From the NCBI RefSeq assembly GCF_009604425.1, contig NZ_WEGI01000012.1, positions 62,001 to 126,000 on the forward strand: a DNA stretch of 64,000 nucleotides, read 5' to 3'. Each line of letters starts with the position of its first letter. Position 1 is the first letter of the stretch. The DNA is from Nocardia aurantia. GTDB lineage: Bacteria; Actinomycetota; Actinomycetes; Mycobacteriales; Mycobacteriaceae. The notes beneath the pieces are model-generated. The model saw only the letters and a program-made list of their open reading frames with translations. It made no database searches and had not been told where the DNA came from. Made by a program: the position numbers and the translations under genes. Of the stretch, positions 34,972 through 43,574 are shown in pieces.

Positions 34972-35925
34972 ATGACAGCTGGTGCCGGGGCGGATGAGAC
35001 GCAGTCCGGGCGGTCCGGTTTCCGGACCGCCGTGGTGCCCGCGGCCGGTCTCGGGACCCGGTTCCTGCCGGCGACCAAGACCGTGCCCAAAGAGCTGTTG
35101 CCGGTGGTCGACACGCCCGGCATCGAATTGGTCGCCGCCGAGGCCGCCGAGTCCGGCGCCGACCGCCTGGTGATCGTCACCTCGCCCGGGAAGGACGGCG
35201 TGGTGGCGCATTTCGTCGAGGATCTGGTGCTGGAGAGCACGCTCGCCGAGCGCGGCAAGTTCCATCTGCTGGAGAAGGTGCGCAAGGCGCCCGGCCTGCT
35301 GAACGTGAGTTCGGTGGTGCAGGAGGAGCCGCTCGGACTGGGTCACGCGGTCGCGCAGGCGGAGGCGGTGCTCGATCCGGGCGAGGACGCGATCGCGGTG
35401 CTGCTGCCCGACGATCTGGTCCTGCCGTGCGGTGTGCTGGAGGAGATGGGCCGGGTGCGCCGCGAGCACGGCGGCACCGTGCTGTGCGCGATCGACGTGC
35501 CCAAGGACGAGGTGAGCGCCTACGGCGTCTTCGACGTCGCGCCGGTGGACGGCGGCGCCGACCCGAATGTGTTGCGGGTCAACGGCATGGTCGAGAAGCC
35601 GGCGATGGCGGACGCGCCGTCGACCTACGCGGCGGCGGGGCGGTATCTGCTCGACCGCGCGGTGTTCGACGCGCTGCGCCGGATCGAGCCGGGCGCCGGC
35701 GGGGAATTGCAGCTCACCGATGCCATCGGCCTGCTGATCGCGGACGGTCATCCGGTCCATGTGGTGGTCCACCGTGGGTCGCGCCACGACCTGGGCAACC
35801 CGGGCGGTTATCTTCGTGCTGCGGTCGATTTCGCCTTGGAGCGAGACGAATACGGTCCCGCCCTGCGCGAGTGGCTGACCCGGCGGCTCGCTCCCGACTG
35901 GAATCCGCAGCTGACCACGTCGTAG
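34972..35925 (+). CDS. galU: UTP-glucose-1-phosphate uridylyltransferase
   Basis: Makes UDP-glucose for wall glycans and glycolipids. The 317-residue protein has the nucleotidyltransferase signature AAGLGTRFLPATKTVPKELLPV (within residues 24-46), LLPDDLVL, and VEKP near 215. Length is normal. The ATG at 34972 was preferred; an in-frame ATG nine codons earlier exists. It is followed after 58 bp by glp, so galU, glp and rimJ are probably co-transcribed. Confidence 0.95.
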   Translation: MTAGAGADETQSGRSGFRTAVVPAAGLGTRFLPATKTVPKELLPVVDTPGIELVAAEAAESGADRLVIVTSPGKDGVVAHFVEDLVLESTLAERGKFHLLEKVRKAPGLLNVSSVVQEEPLGLGHAVAQAEAVLDPGEDAIAVLLPDDLVLPCGVLEEMGRVRREHGGTVLCAIDVPKDEVSAYGVFDVAPVDGGADPNVLRVNGMVEKPAMADAPSTYAAAGRYLLDRAVFDALRRIEPGAGGELQLTDAIGLLIADGHPVHVVVHRGSRHDLGNPGGYLRAAVDFALERDEYGPALREWLTRRLAPDWNPQLTTS

Positions 35926-35983
35926 CGAACGGCCGGGCGCGGTCCGATCGGTGGGTAGGACACTGAACAACAGGAAGGGCTGC

Positions 35984-37237
35984 ATGCGCTCGGTGGAGGA
36001 TCAGCAGATCAAGGTGACCGCGGCGGCCGTCGCCCCGCGGCCGGTGCGGGTCGCGATCTCCGAGGCCCAGGGTCTGCTGTGCGCCGAGGACGTCGTGACC
36101 GAACGGCCGCTGCCCGGATTCGACCAGGCGGCGATCGACGGGTACGCCGTGCGCAGCGTCGACGTGTCCGGCGCCGGGGTGGATGTGCTGGACGACGACG
36201 GCGATCCGGTCGAGATCACGCTGCCGGTGGTCGGCGAGGTGGCCGCGGGGTCGCGGCAGCCGATTCGGTTGCAGCCGAGGCAGACCGTGCGGGTCGACAC
36301 CGGCGCGCCGCTGCCGACGCTGGCCGACGCGGTGCTGCCGGTGGAGTACACCGACGCCGGCCGGGCGCGCATCGCGGTGTACGAGGCGGTCCAGTCCGGC
36401 GACTACGTCCGCCGCGCCGGCGACGACGTGCAGTCCGGCGACGTGGCGGTGCGGGCCGGCACCATCATCGGCGCCGCTCAGGTGGGTCTGCTGGCCGCGG
36501 TGGGCCGCGACAAGGTGCTGGTGCATCCGCGGCCGCGGTTGTCGGTGATCTCGATCGGCGAGGAGTTGATCGATATCGATCGCACCCCCGGTCCTGGGCA
36601 GGTGTACGACGTGAATTCGTACGCGCTGGCCGCCGCCGCCCGGGACGCGGGCGCGGACGTGAACCGGGTCGGCATCGTCAGCGCCGATCCGGAGCGGTTA
36701 CGCGATGTGGTCGAGGGCCAATTGGTCCGATCGGAAGTGGTGGTCATCGCGGGCGGGGTCGGCGGCTGGGCCTCCGAGCAGATCCGCGGGGCGCTGACCG
36801 GGCTCGGTGAGCTCGAAATCGCCCGTGTCGCCATGCATCCCGGCTCGGTGCAGGGTTTCGGGCGGCTCGGCCGCGACGAGGTGCCCACGTTCCTGCTGCC
36901 GTCCAATCCGGTCGGGGCCCTGGTGGTCTTCGAGGTGATGGTGCGGCCGTTGATCCGGATCGCCCTCGGTCGCCGGCACCCGATGCGCCGGATCGTGCGG
37001 GCTCGCACGATCATGCCGATCACCTCGGTGGAAGGGCGGCGTGGTTATCTGCGCGCGCAACTCATGCGCGACGAGCAGACCGCGGAATATCTCGTCCAAC
37101 CACTCGGCGTGAACGGGTCGGCCCATCTACTGTCGACCCTGGCCGAGGCCAACAGTTTGATCGTCGTCGATCCGGAGATCACCGAGGTTCGCACCGGTGA
37201 CGAGGTCCGGGTCGCTTTTCTCGCCCAGCGCGGGTGA
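35984..37237 (+). CDS. glp: Gephyrin-like MoeA-family protein Glp
   Basis: A 417-residue protein of the MoeA family. Domains: MoeA N-terminal (about 1-170, with PGFDQAAIDGYAVRS), a MoCF domain (about 175-325, SVISIGEELID, GGVGG), and a C-terminal beta domain. The usual GGxS/D motif reads GGVGG, so molybdate insertion may be lost. In Corynebacterium the syntenic protein Glp binds FtsZ and pairs with the membrane receptor GlpR, encoded two genes on, as here (38142). I therefore favour the division role over molybdenum insertion. AGGAAGGG precedes the ATG. Confidence 0.85.
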   Translation: MRSVEDQQIKVTAAAVAPRPVRVAISEAQGLLCAEDVVTERPLPGFDQAAIDGYAVRSVDVSGAGVDVLDDDGDPVEITLPVVGEVAAGSRQPIRLQPRQTVRVDTGAPLPTLADAVLPVEYTDAGRARIAVYEAVQSGDYVRRAGDDVQSGDVAVRAGTIIGAAQVGLLAAVGRDKVLVHPRPRLSVISIGEELIDIDRTPGPGQVYDVNSYALAAAARDAGADVNRVGIVSADPERLRDVVEGQLVRSEVVVIAGGVGGWASEQIRGALTGLGELEIARVAMHPGSVQGFGRLGRDEVPTFLLPSNPVGALVVFEVMVRPLIRIALGRRHPMRRIVRARTIMPITSVEGRRGYLRAQLMRDEQTAEYLVQPLGVNGSAHLLSTLAEANSLIVVDPEITEVRTGDEVRVAFLAQRG

Positions 37238-37240
37238 TCG

Positions 37241-37900
37241 GTGGACATGAACGTATTCCGGGCCGCGCAGCATCCGGGCTGGCCCGCTCATCTGGGGCCG
37301 GTGCGCGTCGCCTCCGGGCAAACGGTCACCATGCGGCCGATCCGGCTGCGGGACGCGGCGGCATGGGCCCGGATCCGGATCCGGGACCGGCATCATCTGG
37401 AGCCGTGGGAGCCGACCGGCCGCGGCACCTGGGAGGCGCGTAACCATGCCTCCAACTGGCCGTCGCTGTGGTCGAGCCTGAAAGCCGAAGCGCGGCACGG
37501 CGCGATGATCCCGCTGGTGATCGAGGTGGACGGCGCCTTCAGCGGGCAGCTGACCATCGGCAACATCGTGCGCGGCGCGCTGCGGTCGGCCTGGATCGGC
37601 TACTGGGTGGCCCAGGAGGTCGGCGGCCACGGGGTCGCGACCGCGGCACTGGCACTGGGACTGGACCACTGTTTCGGGCCGGTCGGCCTGCATCGGGTCG
37701 AGGCGACGGTGCGGCCGGAGAACCATCGCAGCCAATCGGTGTTGCGCAACGTGGGTTTCCGCGAGGAGGGCCTGCTGCGCCGGTATCTCGACGTCGACGG
37801 TGACTGGCGTGACCACCTGCTCGTCGCGCTCACCCTCGAGGAGGTCGAGGGCTCGTTCGTGGAGCGGTTGGCCCGCTCGGGACGGATCTCGCTGCCCTGA
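37241..37900 (+). CDS. rimJ: GNAT-family N-acetyltransferase, RimJ-like
   Basis: A 219-residue acetyltransferase like those that modify ribosomal protein N-termini. The GNAT core is present: RPIRLRDAAAWARIR at the start, acetyl-CoA loop VGGHGVATAALALGL, and NHRSQSVLRNVGFREEGLLRRYL. It lies 3 bp after glp, in the same operon. The start is the GTG at 37241; an ATG two codons later is possible. The true substrate is untested. Confidence 0.88.
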   Translation: MDMNVFRAAQHPGWPAHLGPVRVASGQTVTMRPIRLRDAAAWARIRIRDRHHLEPWEPTGRGTWEARNHASNWPSLWSSLKAEARHGAMIPLVIEVDGAFSGQLTIGNIVRGALRSAWIGYWVAQEVGGHGVATAALALGLDHCFGPVGLHRVEATVRPENHRSQSVLRNVGFREEGLLRRYLDVDGDWRDHLLVALTLEEVEGSFVERLARSGRISLP

Positions 37901-38141
37901 ACATCCGATCCGAGTGCATCGCGGGCCGCGCCGGGAAAGCGCAGGCGGAACGGTGTTTCCGGGACGCCGGGCGATTGCGGCGAATCCGGCGCGCCGAAGC
38001 GGTGGCAAAAAGTTACCGCGCGCCTGCGGGGTATTTCACCTGCGGCGAAATAGCCTACCCACGTCGGTGGTGCGCGTTCGCTGCCACAGTGCAGCTGCCG
38101 TCGCAGGGACAACGGTCGGTCGGGACGGAGGTGGGAGCGCG

Positions 38142-38996
38142 ATGCCGAATTCGATCTTGTGGATCGGATTGGTCGTGCTCTGGGTTTTCGTGCTGTTCCC
38201 TATGCTCGCCGGCCGACATCCGCGTATCCGGCGCACGACCGATGTCGCACTGGCCACCCGGGTCCTGCATCGCGGCGGCACGAAGCGGGTGCCGACCCGG
38301 GCGCAGAGAAAGCTTCCCCACGGCGATGATGCGGAGGATCGGATGACGACGCCGGCCGATGAGCCCGTCAACCCCGTCACCGAGGACGTCGATCGGCCAG
38401 GGCGGGACCACGCGCCACAGACGACCGGTACCCTCGCCAGACCCCCGGCGCGCCTCGACGACCTCGTCGCCGAGAACGCCGCCGGCCGCGAGGATTTCGT
38501 CCCGACCCGGCGCGGTCGCGGCGGTTACGACCCGGAGGCGGATGCCGTCGCCCGCGCCGCGCGCTACCGCTTCCGGCAGCGCACCGCGATCGCCCTGGTG
38601 CTGAGCGCCCTGCTGTTCGGGGCGTTCGCCTCGGTGGCGGCGCCGACACTCTGGTCGGGTTGTGTGGCCTCGCTGCTGATCCTGGTCGTCTACCTCGGCT
38701 ATCTACGCCGGCAGGTGCGCCTGGAAGCGGATATCCGCCGCCGCCGCGCCGCCCGGTTGTCCCGGGGGCGCGAGGTCGAGCTGGTCGAGACCGCGGGGAC
38801 CGCTGCACTGCCCGGCGCGGAGCGTCCGGCCCTGGACCGTGAGGCCGCGCGCGATCTGCGGCGCCGGGCGGTCGTCCTGGACGTCGACGACGAGGATCCG
38901 GCGTTCGACCACCTGGACCCCTACAACGCGGCGGCCGCACGGGCGCTCCGGGAACGAGCCCTCGAGGCGGAGATCCGCCGCGCGGCAGGGGAGTAG
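38142..38996 (+). CDS. glpR: Membrane division protein GlpR/SepX-like
   Basis: A 284-residue membrane protein. TM1 at the very N-terminus (MPNSILWIGLVVLWVFVLFP), a charged cytoplasmic stretch, two TM helices (about 148-188), and a charged helical C-terminus ending EAEIRRAAGE. The form and position (two genes after glp) match GlpR, the membrane receptor for Glp in Corynebacterium, and SepX of Streptomyces, both needed for division and polar growth. The assignment rests on synteny and topology. The ATG at 38142 follows GGAGGTGGGAG. Confidence 0.7.
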   Translation: MPNSILWIGLVVLWVFVLFPMLAGRHPRIRRTTDVALATRVLHRGGTKRVPTRAQRKLPHGDDAEDRMTTPADEPVNPVTEDVDRPGRDHAPQTTGTLARPPARLDDLVAENAAGREDFVPTRRGRGGYDPEADAVARAARYRFRQRTAIALVLSALLFGAFASVAAPTLWSGCVASLLILVVYLGYLRRQVRLEADIRRRRAARLSRGREVELVETAGTAALPGAERPALDREAARDLRRRAVVLDVDDEDPAFDHLDPYNAAAARALRERALEAEIRRAAGE

Positions 38997-39094
38997 CGCT
39001 CACCGCTGCCCCGGCCTCCGGGAAGGTCTGCTGGAGGCGGAAATTCGCGGTGCAGCCGGGGAACGGGCGAGTCCGGCCGTTCGTGCTCGAGTGA

Positions 39095-39889
39095 TCAGTC
39101 GAGAGTCCGCCAGCGCCAGATCATTTCGCCGATCAGTGGCCGGTCCTTCCGGACCTCCAGAGGAGCGGTGTTCAGGCCGTTCGGTGGGCCGGATTCCGGT
39201 TCGACGCAGACGGTCTCCGCGGGCTGGTCGAAGACGACGACCCATTCCAGCGGGCTGCTGACGACGAGTTCGATGGCGCCGGGCCAGGTCAGGGTGACGT
39301 CCACCCCGCCGGGCATGCCGAAGCAGTCGTCCCACGGGCCGGGTGGCGGGGTGATCCGATTGCCGTCGGGCAGGTAGTCGGCGCCGCGTTCCTCCTGCCA
39401 GGCGGGGGCGAAGTCGATCTCGACGCCCGGTCCGTCGGCGGTCAACCGGCGGTTGAACCACGGGTGCCAGCCGACCTGGGCCGGGAACGGATCCGCGAAC
39501 GCCTCGACGGTCATGGTGAATTCGGCGGTGTCGGCGCCGAGGGTGATCGACTGGGTCACCCGTCCCGGGAACGGCCACGGCTCGGTCAGGTCCTGGGCGA
39601 GTACGACTTCCGCGTCGGTGGACAGGACCACCTGCCAGGGCTTGTCGCGCACGGTGCCGTGGATGGCGTGCGGTTCGGCGTTGCGGGGCAGGTGGTGGTC
39701 GGCGCCGGCCCAGTGCAGGACACCGTCGCGCATCCGCCCACACCAGGGCGCCATCGGGAAGCTGCCGAAACGTGGTCCGGTGTGCAGCAACCCGGTGTCG
39801 CCGAGCCGGAACTCGGCGATCCGTCCGGTGTCCAGGTCCACTGTCAGCCGGGCCGGGCCCGCCGCCAGCCGCACCTCCCGATCGGACAT
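39095..39889 (-). CDS. Aldose 1-epimerase (mutarotase) family protein
   Basis: A 264-residue galactose-mutarotase-fold enzyme that interconverts sugar anomers. Catalytic-type residues are visible: histidines in EPHAIHG (about 95-101) and GWHPWF (about 145-150) and a glutamate in VCVEPESG (about 230). Downstream of the lactonase and sugar transporter on the same strand, with a 236-bp gap, so it may have its own promoter but probably the same job: presenting the right uronate anomer to the dehydrogenase. AGGAGG lies six bases before the ATG at 39889. Confidence 0.85.
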   Translation of the reverse strand: MSDREVRLAAGPARLTVDLDTGRIAEFRLGDTGLLHTGPRFGSFPMAPWCGRMRDGVLHWAGADHHLPRNAEPHAIHGTVRDKPWQVVLSTDAEVVLAQDLTEPWPFPGRVTQSITLGADTAEFTMTVEAFADPFPAQVGWHPWFNRRLTADGPGVEIDFAPAWQEERGADYLPDGNRITPPPGPWDDCFGMPGGVDVTLTWPGAIELVVSSPLEWVVVFDQPAETVCVEPESGPPNGLNTAPLEVRKDRPLIGEMIWRWRTLD

Positions 39890-40125
39890 GTCGCCTCCTG
39901 AGTCGAATCCGGTGGTCCATCGGCGTTCCGGTGGTCCATCCACACGGTATCGGCACACGCGCGTCTCCCGCCGATCCGGCGGTGGCCGAGTCGGCGGGAG
40001 ACGGTCACCCCGGACCGCGTTGTTTCGCGGGGACCGTGCGGGCCGGGTGGTGCGTGGCGGACGACCGGAGCGGGTGAGCGGCGCTCGGGCCCGGCGCCGG
40101 GTCCGTGATCCGGCGCGGATCGGTG

Positions 40126-41151
40126 TCAGCCGGGCTCCGGGACCGAGGGGAGCTCGACGATCTGCACCCAGTTCGGGTTGCGGCCGACCGGGTATCGGCC
40201 CAGTGGTCGCAGCGCACCGGAATCCGCGTCGATCGCGTGCACGGTCAGGGCGTCCGACTGCTGACCTGCCGCGAGCAGGAAACGGCCGCCGGGGTCGATG
40301 TCGAATCCGCGCGGGCAGGCCTCGGTTTCGGTGTGTCCCAACAGTTTCAGGGCGCCGGTGGTCGCATCCACCCGGAATCCGGCGAGCGTGCTCGACGTGC
40401 GATCGGAGACGTAGAGCAACCGGCCGTCCGGGGTGAGCCGCAGTTCCGCGGTCCATGGCTGCGAGACACCGTCGGGCAGTACGGAAATCGTGTCCAGCGG
40501 CACGAGTTGACCGGTGCCGGAATCGAATTCGTAGCCGCCGACCGTGCCGTCGAGTTCGTCGGCGACGTAGACGAACCTCCCGCCGGGATGGAACACCAGG
40601 TGCCGGGGCCCGGCGCCGGGCAGGGTGGACACGAAAGCCGGGTCGTTCGGCGTGAGCACCCCGGTCTGCGGATCGAACCGGAACTGCAACACCGCGTCAC
40701 CACCCAGGACCGCCGCGAACAGGTGCCGGTTGTCCGGCGCTACCACGATCGAATGTGCGTGCGGCGGTGTCGGCAGCACCGCGACCGGGTCCGGCGCGAC
40801 GACACCGTCCGGCCCGATCGCGTTCACCGACACGATGTTTCCGGTGTAGGAGGCGCCGAACAGGTAGCGCCCGGTGCGATCGGTGGACAGGTAGGCCGTG
40901 TCGGCCGGCAGCGGCACCGTCGCGAGCGGGGCCAATTCCCCGGTGGCGGTGTCGATGTCGAAGCAGGCGACCGACCAGGGCTCCGATCGCAGCGCGGCGT
41001 ACAGGTGGTGACGGCCGGGCCCGACCGCCAGCGGCATCACCGTGCCGCCGGCGGGCCGGGTCTGCACCGCGTCGAGCGTGCCGTCGGCGCCGAGACGCAG
41101 CACCGAGATGTCGCCGCTGTCGGCGTTGGACACATAGGCCACGACCGTCAT
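40126..41151 (-). CDS. Seven-bladed lactonase (6-phosphogluconolactonase/YbhE family)
   Basis: A 341-residue beta-propeller of the lactonase family (PF10282 type): repeated VSN.DSG.ISVL, GPGPRHLVFHPGGRFVYVADE and TPDGRLLYVSDR blades. Proteins of this fold open sugar lactones. Here it is co-transcribed with a sugar transporter in a uronate locus, so its likely substrate is the aldarolactone released by uronate dehydrogenase, rather than 6-phosphogluconolactone. That is inference. It follows the transporter stop by 13 bp. Confidence 0.85.
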   Translation of the reverse strand: MTVVAYVSNADSGDISVLRLGADGTLDAVQTRPAGGTVMPLAVGPGRHHLYAALRSEPWSVACFDIDTATGELAPLATVPLPADTAYLSTDRTGRYLFGASYTGNIVSVNAIGPDGVVAPDPVAVLPTPPHAHSIVVAPDNRHLFAAVLGGDAVLQFRFDPQTGVLTPNDPAFVSTLPGAGPRHLVFHPGGRFVYVADELDGTVGGYEFDSGTGQLVPLDTISVLPDGVSQPWTAELRLTPDGRLLYVSDRTSSTLAGFRVDATTGALKLLGHTETEACPRGFDIDPGGRFLLAAGQQSDALTVHAIDADSGALRPLGRYPVGRNPNWVQIVELPSVPEPG

Positions 41152-41164
41152 TCGTCCGTCCTCG

Positions 41165-42550
41165 CTATCCGACGTGCTGCCCGGCGCGGGCCCGCAGATC
41201 CAGTTCGATCTCCTCCAGGCTGCGGCCCTTGGTCTCCGGGACGAACCGCCGCACCAGCACGAACAGCACCACGCTGACCGCCGCGAAGATCCAGGCCGAC
41301 CAGCTCAGGCCGAGATGGTCGTTCATCACCGGGAACAGGAAGGTGATGGCGAAGGTCGCCGCCCACAGCACCGTGCTGGCGGTGCCGGTGCCGATACCGC
41401 GGATCTTCAGCGGGAAGATCTCGGCGATCATCACCCAGACCACCGCGCCCCAGCCCAGTTCGTAGCCGACCCAGTACAGGTTCAGCACGATCAGGGTCAC
41501 GAGGCCGGTGCCCGTACCCTTGCCCATGGTCATCACGGCCACGCCCAGCGTGAGCAGCGACAGGGCCATGATCACGTTGCCGAGCAGCAGCAGTGGCTTG
41601 CGGCCCCAGCGGTCGACCATCAGGAACACCCAGGCGGTGAAGATCAGCTTCACCGTGCCCATGATGATCGAGGCGAGCAGCGAACTGCTGGTGGCCAGGC
41701 CGAGTTGCTTGAACATGGTCGGCGCGTACAGGTTCACCGCGTTGGTGCCGGAGAACTGCTGTCCGATGGCCAAGATCAGCGCTACCACCAGGGCGGGCCG
41801 GGCCCACTTGGTCGTGAGGTCGCGCAGCCGGCCGCGCTGTTCGGTGTCGAGCTGGATGACCGCGCGGATGCTCGCCATCTCGGCTTCGGTGTCGGCGGTG
41901 CGGTGGGTCTGTTCGAGGACCGCGCGGGCCTCCGCCTCGCGACCGGTCTTCAGCAGCCAGCGCGGGGTCTCCGGCAGGCTGAACAGGCCGGCGAACAGGA
42001 TCACGGCCGGCACGGCGGCCAGGCCGAACATCAGCCGCCAGTTGCCCGCGTCGGACAGCGCCCAGTCGACGATGTAGGCGATCAGGATGCCGGACACGAT
42101 CATCAGCTGATTGAGCGTGGACAACGCGCCGCGCACCCGGGTGGGCGCGAGTTCGGACAGGTAGGTCGGCACGGTGGCCGACGAGATGCCGACCGCGATG
42201 CCGGTGACGAACCGGGCCACCACCATCGCCGGATAGTTGGGTGCGAACGCGCAGCCCAGTACGGCGACGGTGAAGACCACCGCGGCCACCATGATCGTGG
42301 GCCGGCGGCCGTACCGGTCGGCCAGCCGGCCGGCGAACAGGGCGCCGATCACCGCGCCCGCCGCCAGTGAACCGCCGACCACGCCCTGGGCGAACGAGTC
42401 GAGGTGCCACAGCGGTTTGATGAACAACAGAACACCGGAGATGACACCGAGGTCGTAGCCGAAGAGGATGCCTCCCAACGCTCCGAAGAAGTACAGATAG
42501 GAGACGCTGATCCGTCGCTGCCGCGCGGGCGTCGTTGCCGACTGCTGCAT
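41165..42550 (-). CDS. MFS sugar/uronate:proton symporter (sugar porter family)
   Basis: A 461-residue transporter with 12 TM helices. Sugar-porter signatures: GYDLGVISGVLLF in TM1, ADRYGRRPTIM between TM2 and TM3, PETPRWLLK in the central loop and FVPETKGRSLEEIE after TM12. Given the genes around it, galacturonate or glucuronate is the likely cargo. First gene of a minus-strand unit with the lactonase. Its promoter carries Crp-like, LysR-type and IclR-type sites. Confidence 0.9.
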   Translation of the reverse strand: MQQSATTPARQRRISVSYLYFFGALGGILFGYDLGVISGVLLFIKPLWHLDSFAQGVVGGSLAAGAVIGALFAGRLADRYGRRPTIMVAAVVFTVAVLGCAFAPNYPAMVVARFVTGIAVGISSATVPTYLSELAPTRVRGALSTLNQLMIVSGILIAYIVDWALSDAGNWRLMFGLAAVPAVILFAGLFSLPETPRWLLKTGREAEARAVLEQTHRTADTEAEMASIRAVIQLDTEQRGRLRDLTTKWARPALVVALILAIGQQFSGTNAVNLYAPTMFKQLGLATSSSLLASIIMGTVKLIFTAWVFLMVDRWGRKPLLLLGNVIMALSLLTLGVAVMTMGKGTGTGLVTLIVLNLYWVGYELGWGAVVWVMIAEIFPLKIRGIGTGTASTVLWAATFAITFLFPVMNDHLGLSWSAWIFAAVSVVLFVLVRRFVPETKGRSLEEIELDLRARAGQHVG

Positions 42551-42578
42551 GGTCTTGCTTTCCTTAGAGCCGAAACGG

Positions 42579-42594
42579 TGTGCTCAGGGTCACA
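42579..42594. promoter_or_regulatory. Crp-like site upstream of the sugar transporter
   Basis: TGTGC-TCAGGG-TCACA has one mismatch to the TGTGA-N6-TCACA consensus and lies 29 bp before the transporter start. It suggests carbon-source control. Confidence 0.5.
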
Positions 42595-42624
42595 TGCCCA
42601 AATGGTGAAGGCAATAACTTCTCT

Positions 42625-42641
42625 GATACTCATTCGGTATC
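42625..42641. promoter_or_regulatory. LysR-type box upstream of the sugar transporter
   Basis: GATAC-TCATTCG-GTATC, a perfect interrupted palindrome of the ATAC-N7-GTAT kind bound by LysR regulators. A weaker copy, GATACCTGTTCGGCATT, lies at 44452-44468 near the LysR gene. Confidence 0.55.
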
Positions 42642-42650
42642 GAGTAATGC

Positions 42651-42666
42651 GTTCATATATGTGAAC
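42651..42666. promoter_or_regulatory. IclR-type palindrome upstream of the sugar transporter
   Basis: GTTCA-TATATG-TGAAC, a perfect 16-bp palindrome. A near-identical site (ATTCA-CATTTA-TGAAC, 44428-44443) lies just upstream of the IclR gene. Confidence 0.6.
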
Positions 42667-42710
42667 AAGCGGAGCCACCGGACGGCCACGACACCCGAGG
42701 ACGGTGCGGA

Positions 42711-43511
42711 TCAGAGCGGGTCGGCCCGGCCCAGTTCGATCTCGCAGAAGCCGCCGCCCAGAAGATCCGGCAGCGTGCCGTTCACGTCGCCGGCGAATCG
42801 CTCGGCGTCGTCGTGGGCGTGATAGCCGATCGCCTCCCCCTCGCGCGACGATACGACTGCGCGGGTGTTGGCCGAAACACCCCAGACCACCCGGTAACCG
42901 GGCTGTTCCACCGCGAGCGCGGCCTCCAGCAGCCGGGCGCAGTCGTCGGGGGACAGCCAGGTGGACAGCCCCCGCACGTCGGCCGGTCGCTCGAAACAGG
43001 TGCCGATGCGCAGGCAGGTCACGTCCATGCCGAAGCGCGAGTGGTAGAGGCTGCCCAGCGCCTCGACGACCGCCTTGCTGACCCCGTAGTAGGTGTCCGG
43101 CCGGGGGCTGGAATCGGCCGGCAGCCCGTCCGGCCCGGCTTCGCCGATCGTGCGGAAGCCCACCGCGTGATTGCTGGAGGCCAGCACGACGCGCGGCACC
43201 CCGGCCGCTCGGGCGGCCTCCAGCACGGTGCGCGTGCCGTCGATGTTGACGTCGAGGATGCGCTCCCAGCTGTCCTCGCGGGCGATCCCGCCGAGGTGGA
43301 TCAGGGCGTCGGCATCGCGGCAGGCGGCGGTCATCGCCGCTGGATCGGTGACGGACCCATGGACGATCTCCACCTGTTCACCGGGGGCCGCCGGTTCGAT
43401 CGGCTGGATGTCCAGCAGCCGTAGCACCCGATCCGGGCGGGCCAGCCGCGGCCGCATCAGCCGCCCGACGATCCCGGCCGCGCCGGTGATGAGCACGCGT
43501 TGGTTCGACAT
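42711..43511 (-). CDS. udh: Uronate dehydrogenase
   Basis: NAD-dependent enzyme that oxidises glucuronate or galacturonate to the aldarolactone. The 266-residue short-chain/extended SDR has GAAGIVG (10-16) for NAD, HLGGI, the ASSNHAVGF strand, and catalytic Y142xxxK146 (YGVSK). These are distinctive uronate-dehydrogenase features, as is STWLSPDD. It follows the IclR gene by 63 bp. It is the first enzyme of the pathway completed by the 45477-49014 genes. GAGGAG precedes the ATG at 43511. Confidence 0.88.
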   Translation of the reverse strand: MSNQRVLITGAAGIVGRLMRPRLARPDRVLRLLDIQPIEPAAPGEQVEIVHGSVTDPAAMTAACRDADALIHLGGIAREDSWERILDVNIDGTRTVLEAARAAGVPRVVLASSNHAVGFRTIGEAGPDGLPADSSPRPDTYYGVSKAVVEALGSLYHSRFGMDVTCLRIGTCFERPADVRGLSTWLSPDDCARLLEAALAVEQPGYRVVWGVSANTRAVVSSREGEAIGYHAHDDAERFAGDVNGTLPDLLGGGFCEIELGRADPL

Positions 43512-43574
43512 GGATACTCCTCGCTGTTGCCCGACCGCCACGGCGGGCCGTCGGTTGATGAGAAAACTTGTGGG

